Shown here piece after piece: positions 1 through 8,037 of a stretch of DNA of 64,000 nt. This DNA is from Selenomonas sp. AE3005. Its GTDB lineage: Bacteria > Bacillota > Negativicutes > Selenomonadales > Selenomonadaceae. Numbering within the stretch: position 1 is the first letter of the stretch; each line of letters opens with the position of its first letter. Location: NCBI RefSeq assembly GCF_000686945.1, contig NZ_JMME01000001.1:248001-312000 (forward strand), given 5' to 3'. The translations under genes and the position numbers were made by a program. The notes below the pieces were generated by a model. That model was not told the DNA's origin, made no database searches, and was given only the letters and a program-made list of their open reading frames with translations.

Positions 1-294
1 ACGGAAATAGGTGAAACGCTCGAGGAATGTGTGGCCCGCGAGGTCAGGGAGGAAACGGGGCTGCAGGTCAAAAATATCCGCTATTATAAGTCACAGCCCT
101 GGGGCAGTGTGCAGGACCTGATTGTGGGCTTTTTCTGCGATGTGGCCGGTGATACTGATATCCGCCCGGATAATAATGAACTGGGCGAGGCCGTTTGGGT
201 TGCGCGTGAGGATATCCAGGGACAGAAGGACGACTGGAGCCTGACCAATCACATGATGATGCTCTTTAAAGATGGCCGGGAACCACGCGCCTAA
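1..294 (+). CDS. NUDIX hydrolase, NudC (NADH pyrophosphatase)-like, 3' part only
   Basis: The reading frame is open from base 1, so the gene starts outside the window; only the last 97 codons are present. The fragment opens inside a NUDIX box: G-E-T-L-E-E then R-E-V-R-E-E-T-G-L, the metal-binding helix that cleaves X-linked nucleoside diphosphates. About 20 residues later comes S-Q-P-W, which is characteristic of the NudC branch that hydrolyses NAD(H) and de-caps NAD-RNA. The N-terminal zinc ribbon that would confirm NudC is not in view. The frame ends at TAA 292-294, just upstream of a promoter for the next unit. The NUDIX call is firm; NudC itself is inferred from the SQPW motif. Confidence 0.8.
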   Translation, partial: TEIGETLEECVAREVREETGLQVKNIRYYKSQPWGSVQDLIVGFFCDVAGDTDIRPDNNELGEAVWVAREDIQGQKDDWSLTNHMMMLFKDGREPRA

Positions 295-318
295 TATTTA
301 CTGGCGCTTATCTTTACA

Positions 319-347
319 TTGACACCATCTATGCAAGCGTTTATAAT
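319..347 (+). promoter_or_regulatory. Sigma-A type promoter of the cobalamin riboswitch / cbiK transcript
   Basis: A perfect TTGACA (319-324) and a perfect TATAAT (342-347) are separated by 17 bases, directly upstream of the riboswitch aptamer. Confidence 0.85.
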
Positions 348-387
348 AAAACATGTGAGAAAATCACAATTTTTATTCAATTACATA

Positions 388-566
388 AGAGGAACAGGTG
401 CTGGCCGGCGCACATCCGGCAGCTGAAAAGAGAAGCTGGTTAAAGACCAGCGCGGTCCCGCCACTGTAAGGGGAGCGAACCTGCATAGTTAAGTCACTGG
501 AAATGCTTTTTCTGGGAAGGCGCAGGCAAGCTATGAACCAAGCCAGGAGAACTGCCTGTTTGACAA
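388..566 (+). ncRNA. Cobalamin (AdoCbl) riboswitch
   Basis: The hallmarks are seen in order: an opening GGTGC segment near 398, the conserved GCGGTCCCGCCACTGTAA core near 451-470, and the B12 box AGCCAGGAGAACTGCCTG at 541-558. A terminator-like hairpin lies about 90 bases downstream, before cbiK, so control is probably by transcription termination when adenosylcobalamin binds. The 5' and 3' limits are approximate. Confidence 0.93.
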
Positions 567-650
567 TCACCGTTGCGGCCCAAGGGAGGCTGCTGAACCT
601 GCGAGCGATGGGGAGGGGATTTTTCGTCAGGGTTCTTTATGATGAAATTG

Positions 651-684
651 ACACCTTTTGCGCGCAGACGTGAAAGGTGTTTTC
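651..684 (+). terminator. Intrinsic terminator of the cobalamin riboswitch expression platform
   Basis: ACACCTTT (651-658) pairs with AAAGGTGT, and the stem is followed by TTTTC. It lies between the aptamer and the cbiK ribosome binding site, so it is best read as the regulated OFF structure of the riboswitch. The antiterminator partner was not mapped. Confidence 0.75.
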
Positions 685-711
685 TTATGGAAAATGTAGG
701 AGGTATAAGTT

Positions 712-1704
712 ATGAAGAAATGGCAAAAGACGTTAGCGGCAGCTATTGCCTGCGGTGCAGCATTCTCTATGAGCTACGTTCCGGCAGAGGCAGCATACCA
801 GCTCAATGAGGAGGTCAAGGCTCCGACCAAGGCTTTGAAACAGGCATCTGAAATCGGTGTGCTGAAAAACGAAAACCCGGCTATGGCTAATCTGGCCAAC
901 AAAGACGCCATTGTAGTTATGACTTTTGGCACGACTTATAAAGATACGCGGGCTAAGACCATTGACGCCACGGTGAAGGCTATTCAGGCTAAGCACCCGA
1001 ATACGAAGGTCGTTACGGCCTATACTTCCCACATCATCATCAATCGTGTGAAGAAGAATGAAGGCATTACTTATCCGACGCCGGAAGAGGCCCTGGAACA
1101 GCTGAAAAAAGAAGGCTATACGCGTGTAGCTCTCGCCAGCCTTGATGTAATTCCGGGCATGGAATACAACTACAATATCGGTGTATACCACAACTACAAA
1201 GACCAGTTCAAGAAAATGACGCTGGGTACGTCTTTGATGTACTGGCAGGGACAGGAAGAACAGGCTGATGATGTGGCTGAAACCATCAAAGCACTGTCCA
1301 CGCAGTTCCCGAAACAGGGTAAAGATGATGCCATTCTGATTTTGGCACATGGTACGCCGCAGGTATCCAATGCTTACTATTCCGTAATTCAGGCAAAACT
1401 TGACGAAGCCGGTTATAAGAACGTATATGTTTACACGGTTGAAGGCTGGCCAAATCTGGAAACTGTCCTGCCCAAGCTCAAGAAGAATGGCATTAAGCAC
1501 GTTACCCTCATGCCGATGATGATGGTAGCTGGCGACCATGCCAACAACGATATGGCTGGCAAGGAAGAAGATTCCCATAAATCCATTCTGGAAAAAGCCG
1601 GTTACAAGGTAGACGCTTATATCCATGGCATTGGGGAAAATAAGGCTATCCGCGACCTTTATGTAAAACGGGCTGAAGATGCCTGGAATGCTCTGGAAAA
1701 ATAA
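712..1704 (+). CDS. cbiK: Exported sirohydrochlorin cobaltochelatase, CbiK family
   Basis: CbiK inserts Co2+ (or another divalent metal) into sirohydrochlorin in the oxygen-independent B12 route. The 330-aa protein begins with a classical signal peptide (residues 1-28, basic start, hydrophobic core, A-E-A-A end), so it should act outside the cytoplasm, like the periplasmic CbiK known from Desulfovibrio. The expected metal/catalytic residues are present as His213 (AHGTP), Glu244 (VEGWP) and His276 (GDHANND). Their spacing is close to that of Salmonella CbiK (145/175/207). AGGAGG sits 7 bases before the ATG. The gene follows a B12 riboswitch and precedes cbiL and a BtuFCD-like importer. An exported enzyme cannot easily feed cytoplasmic CbiL, so a role in metal or tetrapyrrole handling in the periplasm is possible. 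Confidence 0.9.
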   Translation: MKKWQKTLAAAIACGAAFSMSYVPAEAAYQLNEEVKAPTKALKQASEIGVLKNENPAMANLANKDAIVVMTFGTTYKDTRAKTIDATVKAIQAKHPNTKVVTAYTSHIIINRVKKNEGITYPTPEEALEQLKKEGYTRVALASLDVIPGMEYNYNIGVYHNYKDQFKKMTLGTSLMYWQGQEEQADDVAETIKALSTQFPKQGKDDAILILAHGTPQVSNAYYSVIQAKLDEAGYKNVYVYTVEGWPNLETVLPKLKKNGIKHVTLMPMMMVAGDHANNDMAGKEEDSHKSILEKAGYKVDAYIHGIGENKAIRDLYVKRAEDAWNALEK

Positions 1705-1744
1705 GATTTCACCATATTCATTTAAATGACACTGACATAGCTAT

Positions 1745-1782
1745 AGCCGCTTGCCCTATCGATCAGAAAGGGGTGAGCGGCT
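1745..1782 (+). terminator. Hairpin after cbiK, possible weak terminator
   Basis: AGCCGCT (1745-1751) is perfectly complementary to AGCGGCT (1776-1782), and the stem extends inward by about five more pairs including G-T wobbles. Only a poor T-run follows, so termination may be partial. It separates cbiK from the promoter of cbiL. Confidence 0.5.
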
Positions 1783-1792
1783 TAGCGTGTAT

Positions 1793-1821
1793 TTGACAGG
1801 GGTAAATCATCATAGTATGAT
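1793..1821 (+). promoter_or_regulatory. Sigma-A type promoter upstream of cbiL
   Basis: TTGACA at 1793-1798 and TATGAT at 1816-1821 are separated by 17 bases, 38 bases before the cbiL start. It suggests that cbiL and the ABC importer can be transcribed independently of the riboswitch. Confidence 0.75.
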
Positions 1822-1859
1822 AGGCAAAGATACTATTGTTGTATGGAGGTTTTTGATTC

Positions 1860-2561
1860 ATGAGTGGAATCTTTTATGGTATTGGCGTGGGCCCCGGTGA
1901 TCCGGAACTGTTGACGGTAAAGGCTATCAAGGCCATTGAAAATGTAGATGTGCTGATTGCGCCGAAAACGGAAAAGAAAGAAGGCAGCGTGGCCCTGACT
2001 GTGGCCAAGCCTTATCTAAAAAAAGACGTGGAAATTGTCTATCAGGTTTTCCCGATGGTAAAGGGCTTTGCAGAAAACAGCACTGAGGCCTGGGAGGCCA
2101 ATAAGCAGGAGATTCTGGCGCTCCTGCAGGCCGGCAAAAATGTGGCGTTTCTCACCATTGGCGACCCGATGTTCTACAGCACCTATATCTACATATATCG
2201 CCTGTTGGAGCATGAGGACGTGGAGATTAAGACCATTCCGGGGATTCCGGCGTTTGCGGCCATAGGCAGCCAGCTGGGCTATCCTATTGTCGAAGGGGAC
2301 GACGTGCTTACGATTATTCCGGCCACAGCCAGCCCGGAAAAGGTGGAAAAGGCCATGCAGGCCGCTGATAATGTGGTACTCATGAAGGTTTACAAAAACT
2401 TTGAGGAAATGGCTGATCTGCTGGCCAAGAATGAGATGGCGGAGCAGGCAGTGCTCGTCAGCCGGGCCGGCCTTGATGACGAGAAAATCATTTACAACGT
2501 GGTGGCTCATAAAAAGGATAAGCTGAACTATCTGTCGACGATTTTAACCCGTAAAAATTAA
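1860..2561 (+). CDS. cbiL: Precorrin-2 / cobalt-factor II C20-methyltransferase
   Basis: CbiL transfers a methyl group from S-adenosylmethionine to C20 of the corrin precursor. The 233-aa protein has the family's N-terminal G-I-G-V-G-P-G-D-P-E-L-L-T motif of tetrapyrrole methylases (residues about 7-19). It also has the second SAM-site signature G-D-P-M-F-Y-S-T-Y (about 101-109) and the I-P-G-I-P-A-F segment. Length is normal for CbiL. GGAGG lies 11 bases before ATG 1860. It is followed 24 bases later by a lipoprotein of an ABC importer and has its own promoter. No other cob/cbi gene is in the window, so the rest of the pathway must lie elsewhere or be absent. Confidence 0.9.
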   Translation: MSGIFYGIGVGPGDPELLTVKAIKAIENVDVLIAPKTEKKEGSVALTVAKPYLKKDVEIVYQVFPMVKGFAENSTEAWEANKQEILALLQAGKNVAFLTIGDPMFYSTYIYIYRLLEHEDVEIKTIPGIPAFAAIGSQLGYPIVEGDDVLTIIPATASPEKVEKAMQAADNVVLMKVYKNFEEMADLLAKNEMAEQAVLVSRAGLDDEKIIYNVVAHKKDKLNYLSTILTRKN

Positions 2562-2585
2562 ATGTTCCATAAAAGATAGGGGACG

Positions 2586-3536
2586 ATGAAATTGAAGGGC
2601 TATGTAAAAATAATCCTGTCCATTATGATGATGGCGCTGGTGCTGGCCGGCTGTGGTCAGGAGGCGGCCAAGCCTGCTAACCAGTCAGGTTATGCTACTC
2701 TGACCGATGACCTCGGACGGCAGGTGGAACTAAGCAAGAAACCGGCCAGAATTGTAGTGACATCGGCATCGTTTTTGGAGCCTTTGGAGGCGGTGGGCGG
2801 TGCTGACCTGGTAGTCGGCCGGCCGGATTCCCGGACGAAGATGCCGGAGTTTGCCAAAGACCTGCCCAGTGTCGGCAAGGTTTATCAGATTGATACGGAA
2901 AAGATTATCGCCTGCCAGCCGGACCTCGTGATTATCAACAAGGGCATGAACGAAAAATTGGTTGATACCCTGGAGGCTAACGGCATTAAGGCGCTGGTGC
3001 TCGATATGAAGAGCTATGCTGATGTGCAGAAGGAAGTAAGCACCCTGGCGGTGGTAACCGGCAATAAGGAAAAAGGCGAACAGCTCATAAAGGATATGGA
3101 TGAAAAAATTGCGGCGGTAAAGGCGCGTATACCGCAGGAAAAACGCCGGGTATCCATCATTCATAGTACCAGTCAGGGGCTGACGGTGCAGCTCGAGGGC
3201 AGTATTGCCGGTTCGGTGGCAAAGATGCTGGGCTGGGAGAATGTAGCCAGCGGCACCAAGCCACTCGAAAAAAATCCTGACGCTGCTCCTTACAGTATGG
3301 AAACCCTGGTGGAGCAGAACCCGGAAATCATCTTTGTGACGAGTATGGGCAAACTGTCAGCTATTAAGGCCAGTATGGAAGAAACTATGCAGGGCCCGGC
3401 CTGGCAGAGTATTCCGGCAGTACGGGAAAAACGCGTTTATTACCTGCCACAGGAGCTTTTCCTGCTGAGTCCCGGCATTCATTACCCGGAGGCCGTAGAG
3501 ACGATGGCAAAATGTGTTTATCCTGACGCAAAGTAA
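2586..3536 (+). CDS. ABC importer substrate-binding lipoprotein, BtuF/FepB-like (cobalamin, cobinamide or chelated iron)
   Basis: This 316-aa protein has a lipoprotein signal with lipobox L-A-G-C (Cys23), so it should be membrane-anchored outside the cytoplasm. The mature part begins T-D-D-L-G-R-Q-V-E-L, the standard start of the TroA-like cluster that binds corrinoids, haem or siderophores, and continues with two lobes joined by a helix. It sits 14 bases before a FecCD-type permease and an ATPase gene with which it must form one importer. The adjacency to cbiK and cbiL and the upstream B12 riboswitch favour a corrinoid or cobalt-tetrapyrrole substrate. Sequence alone does not exclude haem or iron-siderophore. 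Confidence 0.85.
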   Translation: MKLKGYVKIILSIMMMALVLAGCGQEAAKPANQSGYATLTDDLGRQVELSKKPARIVVTSASFLEPLEAVGGADLVVGRPDSRTKMPEFAKDLPSVGKVYQIDTEKIIACQPDLVIINKGMNEKLVDTLEANGIKALVLDMKSYADVQKEVSTLAVVTGNKEKGEQLIKDMDEKIAAVKARIPQEKRRVSIIHSTSQGLTVQLEGSIAGSVAKMLGWENVASGTKPLEKNPDAAPYSMETLVEQNPEIIFVTSMGKLSAIKASMEETMQGPAWQSIPAVREKRVYYLPQELFLLSPGIHYPEAVETMAKCVYPDAK

Positions 3537-3550
3537 AGGACATATTATAT

Positions 3551-4549
3551 ATGATGACAGCAGATTTTTCTGCAGGCGGAAAACGGCGGACGCTCATGAT
3601 GTTAGCGTTGGTCGTTTTTGCCTGTTTGGGGATAGTAATAAGTATAGTGAAAGGCTCGGTCGACATTCCCGTGGGGGAAGTGCTCACTTTGCTGACCGGT
3701 ACGGAAAGCAGTCCGCAGGGGCAGATTATCTATAACATACGTCTGCCGCGAACGCTGGTGGCTGTTTTGGTGGGCGTGAATCTGGCACTGGCCGGGGCGA
3801 TTTTGCAGGCCGTGATGAAAAATCCTCTGGCTGACCCGCATATTATCGGCATATCAGCCGGGGCTGGGCTGCTGGGGATACTGGTCATGCTGGCCTTGCC
3901 GGCATACGCTTATCTGGTTACGCCGGCGGCGTTTGTCGGGGCTATGGGCGCGGCGATGCTCATATATGTACTGGCCTGGAAAAACGGGATACGTCCCATT
4001 CGTATTATCCTGGCCGGCGTGGCAGTGTCGGCGTTTCTGAGTGCCGGTATATCAGCCTTGCTGATTTTTTACAGCGACAGGGTGCATAGCGCCCTGATGT
4101 GGATGGTGGGCGGCCTGTCAGCACGCAGCTGGCCGCAGGTCGAAATGCTCTGGCCGTACACGGCAGTATGTGTGGTTTTATCTTTGCTGGCTGCCCGGCA
4201 TTTAAATATTTTGCAGCTCGGCGATGAAATGGCAAAGGGTTTAGGTGTGCGCGTGGGACTGACGCGGATTATCCTGTCGGCACTGGCGGCCCTGCTGGCA
4301 GCCAGTGCGGTTTCCGTGGTGGGACTGCTGGGATTTGTAGGCCTGATTGTGCCGCATACGGCCCGGCTATTGGTGGGCTCTGACCATCGGATTATGCTGC
4401 CGGCTACGGCCCTGCTCGGCTGTGGTGTGGTGACGCTGTGTGATACCATTGCCAGAACTGTTGTAGCGCCGGTGGAACTGCCGGTAGGGATTATCATGGC
4501 TGTTTTGGGTGCGCCCTTTTTCTTGTATCTGCTGAGGAGGGAACTGTGA
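3551..4549 (+). CDS. ABC importer permease, FecCD/BtuC family
   Basis: The 332-aa polytopic protein has about ten hydrophobic segments and the signatures of type II importers. These are R-L-P-R-T-L-V-A-V-L-V-G near residue 57, the N-P-L-A-D-P-H-I-I-G-I-S-A-G-A-G motif near 90-106, and G-F-V-G-L-I-V-P-H near 260, the loop that contacts the ATPase. The upstream spacing to an AAAGGA sequence is long (about 12 bases), so translation may depend on coupling to the preceding binding-protein gene. Its stop overlaps the start of the ATPase gene. Substrate is shared with the neighbouring binding protein; B12-type compounds are favoured by context only. Confidence 0.9.
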   Translation: MMTADFSAGGKRRTLMMLALVVFACLGIVISIVKGSVDIPVGEVLTLLTGTESSPQGQIIYNIRLPRTLVAVLVGVNLALAGAILQAVMKNPLADPHIIGISAGAGLLGILVMLALPAYAYLVTPAAFVGAMGAAMLIYVLAWKNGIRPIRIILAGVAVSAFLSAGISALLIFYSDRVHSALMWMVGGLSARSWPQVEMLWPYTAVCVVLSLLAARHLNILQLGDEMAKGLGVRVGLTRIILSALAALLAASAVSVVGLLGFVGLIVPHTARLLVGSDHRIMLPATALLGCGVVTLCDTIARTVVAPVELPVGIIMAVLGAPFFLYLLRREL

Positions 4550-5328
4550 TGGAGCTGGCAGTAAAGAATTTACAGGTGTCCATCGGGGATAAGGAAATTC
4601 TGCACAGTGTGTCGGCAGTTTTCCCGCAGGGCAAGCGCACCGCCATTATCGGGCCGAATGGGGCAGGCAAGTCTACGCTGCTGAAGGCTTTAGCAGCTAT
4701 CAATACTGACTATCAGGGGAAAGTCCTGCTCGATGGCCAGGAAATCCGCGCCCTGGGCCGTAAGGCCATTGCCCGGAAGATTGGTATTTTGCTGCAGGGT
4801 GCAGTGGCACCGCCGGATACCACCGTGCGCCAGCTGGTCGATTACGGCCGTTTTCCCTACCGCAGCCTGTTTTCGCGTGATGTAAAGCAGGACAGGGCAG
4901 TGGTGGAGTGGGCCATGGCGGCAACGCAGGTGGTAAAGCTGGCTGACCGTCAGGTGCAGACGCTTTCCGGCGGCGAACGGCAGCGCGTATTCCTGGCCAT
5001 GGTGCTTGCCCAGCAGCCGCAGATTTTGCTGCTGGACGAACCTACCACGTATTTAGATATTGCCCATCAGCTGGAAGTTATGGATATCGTGGTGCGGCTG
5101 AACAGGGATTACGGCATGACGGTTATTATGGTGCTGCATGATATCAATCATGCGCTGCAGTATGCTGATGAAATCCTCATTCTCAAAGGTGGTTTGATTA
5201 AAGCACAGGGGAATCCCGGTGAGGTTATGACAGTTGAGCGCCTCGCAGATACGTTTGGGGTTAAGGCTGATGTGTTTGTCAACAGCCAGGGCAAGAGCGT
5301 TTTGTCACCGCTGGAATTAGTTAAATAA
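4549..5328 (+). CDS. ABC importer ATPase, BtuD/FhuC-like
   Basis: The protein has Walker A G-P-N-G-A-G-K-S-T, Q-loop region G-I-L-L-Q, signature L-S-G-G-E-R-Q, Walker B I-L-L-L-D-E-P-T and the H-loop V-L-H-D-I-N-H of an importer ATPase of the iron/B12 class. ATG 4549 is chosen because GAGGAGG lies about 8 bases upstream; a GTG at 4546 in the same frame is possible. The start overlaps the permease stop (ATGA-type junction), which implies translational coupling. It energises the importer encoded by the two genes upstream. A strong terminator follows, ending the operon. Confidence 0.9.
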   Translation: MELAVKNLQVSIGDKEILHSVSAVFPQGKRTAIIGPNGAGKSTLLKALAAINTDYQGKVLLDGQEIRALGRKAIARKIGILLQGAVAPPDTTVRQLVDYGRFPYRSLFSRDVKQDRAVVEWAMAATQVVKLADRQVQTLSGGERQRVFLAMVLAQQPQILLLDEPTTYLDIAHQLEVMDIVVRLNRDYGMTVIMVLHDINHALQYADEILILKGGLIKAQGNPGEVMTVERLADTFGVKADVFVNSQGKSVLSPLELVK

Positions 5329-5364
5329 TATGTATGGGGAAAGTATCCTGTACTAAGCAAGATG

Positions 5365-5399
5365 AGTCCGTTGCGTTTGGCAGCGGACTTCATTTTTTT
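5365..5399 (+). terminator. Intrinsic terminator of the cbiL-ABC importer operon
   Basis: AGTCCG (5365-5370) and CGGACT (5384-5389) pair around a short loop with further internal pairs, followed by CATTTTTTT. Confidence 0.85.
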
Positions 5400-5443
5400 A
5401 TGAAAAACAAATGAAAAATATTTCTATTTGTAAATGAGAATCC

Positions 5444-5473
5444 TTGACAAGTGTTATTGATATGCGTTATCAT
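5444..5473 (+). promoter_or_regulatory. Promoter of the feo operon
   Basis: TTGACA is at 5444-5449, and a -10 of TTATCA or TATCAT overlaps 5467-5473 at 17-18 base spacing, about 60 bases before feoA. A Fur-like site lies directly downstream. Confidence 0.65.
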
Positions 5474-5490
5474 GTGTTAAGTAGAAATAA

Positions 5491-5509
5491 TCTCATTATC
5501 ATTATCAAG
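5491..5509. promoter_or_regulatory. Fur-box-like operator before feoA
   Basis: The minus strand reads GATAATGATAATGAGATTA here, matching 14 of 19 positions of the classical Fur box by eye. The place between promoter and feoA fits iron repression of Fe2+ uptake. Confidence 0.7.
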
Positions 5510-5533
5510 AATTTGTATTAGGAGGCGTTGATT

Positions 5534-5758
5534 TTGACATTGAAAGACGGTAAAACCGGCATGACGCTGAAGATTCAGCAGATTGGCGATTCCGACCTCA
5601 AAGAAAGATTGATGACCATGGGGCTTACCCCGGGGACTAAGGTAAAGGTATTGCGCAGTGCTCCGTTGGGTGACCCCATTGCTATTGGTGTTCGTTCGTA
5701 TAATCTGGCTCTGCGTCGCGACGATGCGGCTAAAGTTCAGGTGCAGCAGGTAAATTAA
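5534..5758 (+). CDS. feoA: Ferrous iron transport protein A
   Basis: FeoA is a small cytoplasmic SH3-like protein that works with FeoB in Fe2+ import. The roughly 74-aa product has the family pattern: M-T-L-K-I-Q-Q-I-G near the start, R-L-M-T-M-G-L-T-P-G-T-K-V in the middle, and D-P-I-A-I-G-V-R-S-Y-N-L-A-L-R-R at the end. TTG at 5534 is preferred to TTG 5528 because AGGAGG (5519-5525) would be only 2 bases from the latter. It is followed 45 bases later by feoB and preceded by a promoter with a Fur-like box. Confidence 0.92.
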   Translation: MTLKDGKTGMTLKIQQIGDSDLKERLMTMGLTPGTKVKVLRSAPLGDPIAIGVRSYNLALRRDDAAKVQVQQVN

Positions 5759-5803
5759 AGTCCTTGGACGTTAAGAATGAACAGAGGAGATGTATAAACA
5801 ACA

Positions 5804-7699
5804 ATGTCAACATTAGCAGTAGCACTTACCGGTAATCCCAATGTGGGTAAATCCACTATCTTTAACGAACTGACGGGAGCCCGTCAGAAAATCGGCAACT
5901 GGCCGGGGGTTACGGTAGATAAAAAAGTCGGTTACACCCGTCATAAAGACCGGGCTATTTCCATTGTGGATTTGCCGGGTACTTACAGCATCAATGCCCG
6001 TTCGCCGGAAGAAAAAATCGTTATCGATTATCTCATGAACACGAAACTTGACCTCGTGGTTGACGTGGTGGACAGCTCCAACCTCGAACGCAACCTGTTC
6101 CTGACGATTCAGCTCATGGAGCAGGGGATTCCCCTGCTTATCGACCTCAACATGATGGACGATGCAGAGCGCCGCGGGATTAAGATTGACTGCCGTAAGA
6201 TGGAAGATGCGCTGGGCATGCCGGTCGTAGAAACCATAGGCCGCAGCACCAAGAGCACCAAAAAACTGCTCGATGTGTTCACCACCACGGTTATGGCCAA
6301 TTACCAGCCCAGCGACAGGGTGAAGGCTCATATCGCGAAGGTGCAGGAAATCAAGGCCAGCAGTAAGAGCGAGGAACAGAAAAATGAGGAAATCATTGAG
6401 GCTCGCTATGCGCTGATTGATACGGTGATGGCTGAGGCCGTAACGGCCAGCAATGTCGGTGCTACTACCTCGGAAAAAATGGACAGATTCCTCGCTAACG
6501 GCATTTTGGCGCTGCCTATTTTCCTGGCTATCATGTATGCTGTATTTAATATCACTTTTGAATGGATTGGCCAGCCCATCGCTGACGCCCTGGATGCGGC
6601 CATCAATGAGGATTTCCTCGAATTTGCCAAGGATTATCTGACGGAGGCCGGTGTGGCTGAGTGGATGGTATCTTTGGTCTGCGATGGCGTTATCTCCGGT
6701 GTAGGTGCCGTGCTGACGTTCGTACCGCTGATTTTCGTCCTGTTCTTCTGCCTGTCCTTCCTCGATGGTACGGGCTACATGGCTCGTATTGCTTTCATCA
6801 TGGACCCGATTATGCGCCGCTGCGGCCTCACGGGTAAAGGTGTTATGCCCTTGATGATGGGCTTTGGCTGTGCTGTGCCGGCAGTTATGGGCGCAAGAGC
6901 TCTGGATTCGGAAAAAGACCGTATGGTTTCCATCATGGTTACGCCGTTCCTGACCTGTGGTGCTAAGCTGCCAATTATGGCTCTGTTTGCTGCTATGTTC
7001 TTCCCGGACAATGCCGCTAATATTGTTTTTGCGATGTACATCATCGGTGTGGTTATGGCTATTGTGGCTGCCAAATTGCTCGGCAGCTCCGTGTTTAAGG
7101 AAGGCGGCTCCACGTTCCTGCTTGAACTGCCGCCGTATCGTATGCCGGATATGAAGACGGTTCTGCTGGAAACCTGGGATAAGGGTAAAGGCTATCTCGT
7201 AAAGGCTGGTACGATTATCTTTGCCGCCTCCGTTCTGCTGTGGGTTATGTCCAATTACAACTTTGACGGCCCCTGTGAAATCAACGAATCCATTCTGGCT
7301 ACGCTGGGCAACTGGATGAGCACCATCTTTGTGTTCCATGGCTTTGCTACCTGGGAGGCTGGTGCTGCACTCCTGTCCGGTATCATGGCCAAGGAAACTG
7401 TAGTCGCAACTATCGGTATTCTCTATGGTGCTGACGATGTTTCCACGGAGGCAGAGGACGCTGTGGAAACGGCTGATACCCTGCTGAAAACTGGCATGGC
7501 TACGAGCTTTACGGCTCTGTCGGCATTTGCCTTCATGATTTTCTCCCAGCTGTATACGCCCTGCGTAACGGCACTTGGTACTATCAAGAAAGAGGCCGGC
7601 GGCTGGAAGTGGATGGGTTTCTCGGCGGTTTATATGTTTGCCATTGCCTGGGTTGTTTCCCTGCTCGTATATCAGATTGGCCGTCTGCTTGGTTTCTAA
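5804..7699 (+). CDS. feoB: Ferrous iron transporter FeoB
   Basis: FeoB is the inner-membrane Fe2+ transporter with an N-terminal G domain. The 631-aa protein shows G1 G-N-P-N-V-G-K-S-T (about residues 10-18), G3 D-L-P-G-T-Y-S and a G4-like N-M-M-D. Two Gate-type halves follow, with F-L-D-G-T-G-Y-M-A-R near residue 325 and hydrophobic helices to the C-terminus. Length is at the short end for FeoB, which commonly runs 650-770 aa. It lies in the feoA-feoB-small protein operon. The GAGGAG to ATG distance is about 13 bases, longer than usual. Confidence 0.95.
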   Translation: MSTLAVALTGNPNVGKSTIFNELTGARQKIGNWPGVTVDKKVGYTRHKDRAISIVDLPGTYSINARSPEEKIVIDYLMNTKLDLVVDVVDSSNLERNLFLTIQLMEQGIPLLIDLNMMDDAERRGIKIDCRKMEDALGMPVVETIGRSTKSTKKLLDVFTTTVMANYQPSDRVKAHIAKVQEIKASSKSEEQKNEEIIEARYALIDTVMAEAVTASNVGATTSEKMDRFLANGILALPIFLAIMYAVFNITFEWIGQPIADALDAAINEDFLEFAKDYLTEAGVAEWMVSLVCDGVISGVGAVLTFVPLIFVLFFCLSFLDGTGYMARIAFIMDPIMRRCGLTGKGVMPLMMGFGCAVPAVMGARALDSEKDRMVSIMVTPFLTCGAKLPIMALFAAMFFPDNAANIVFAMYIIGVVMAIVAAKLLGSSVFKEGGSTFLLELPPYRMPDMKTVLLETWDKGKGYLVKAGTIIFAASVLLWVMSNYNFDGPCEINESILATLGNWMSTIFVFHGFATWEAGAALLSGIMAKETVVATIGILYGADDVSTEAEDAVETADTLLKTGMATSFTALSAFAFMIFSQLYTPCVTALGTIKKEAGGWKWMGFSAVYMFAIAWVVSLLVYQIGRLLGF

Positions 7700-7734
7700 T
7701 TTATTTTGCAAAATTTCATAGAGGAGGAATTCTT

Positions 7735-7899
7735 ATGGCAACCTTGATGGTAGGGGCTGTATTGGTTGTGGCCCTGTTCTTTGCCCTGCGGCATGTTTAT
7801 TACAACTTCCGTGACGGCAAGCATGATTGCTGTGGTAGTGAAAGTTCTGGCTGCGGCTGTGGTTGTGCCGGTTGTCAGGGCGTTCCTGAAAAGAAATAA
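7735..7899 (+). CDS. FeoB-associated Cys-rich membrane protein
   Basis: This 54-aa protein has one N-terminal membrane helix (residues about 3-20) and a cysteine-rich tail with C-C-G, C-G-C-G-C and C-A-G-C. It matches the small FeoB-associated protein found after feoB in Firmicutes, thought to help iron transfer or the FeoB complex. The start at 7735 has GAGGAGG 8 bases upstream; longer upstream readings in this frame run inside feoB and are ignored. It is the last gene of the feo operon, before a clear terminator. Confidence 0.9.
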   Translation: MATLMVGAVLVVALFFALRHVYYNFRDGKHDCCGSESSGCGCGCAGCQGVPEKK

Positions 7900-7904
7900 A
7901 AAAT

Positions 7905-7936
7905 TGCTCTTCCCGTGAGGGAAGGGCGTTTTTTAT
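7905..7936 (+). terminator. Intrinsic terminator of the feo operon
   Basis: GCTCTTCCC pairs with GGGAAGGGC across a GTGA loop and is followed by GTTTTTT. Confidence 0.9.
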
Positions 7937-8037
7937 GCAGGAAAATAATAGGGAAAAGCGAAATAAAAAAATAGTAAGGAAGAAATTGCTGAATCTGTGG
8001 CAAGCGATGGGAATTGAAAGGGAAAGCGGTGATTTAA

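Noticed and set aside
733-1626. Long minus-strand open frame (297 codons) opposite cbiK
   Set aside because: It lies entirely within the well-supported cbiK gene, has no ribosome binding site and shows no recognisable domain. Its length reflects codon composition of the real gene.
5813-7711. 632-codon minus-strand open frame opposite feoB
   Set aside because: feoB is certain from its GTPase and gate motifs. The antisense product is rich in His, Gln and Arg without any domain, as expected of a shadow frame.
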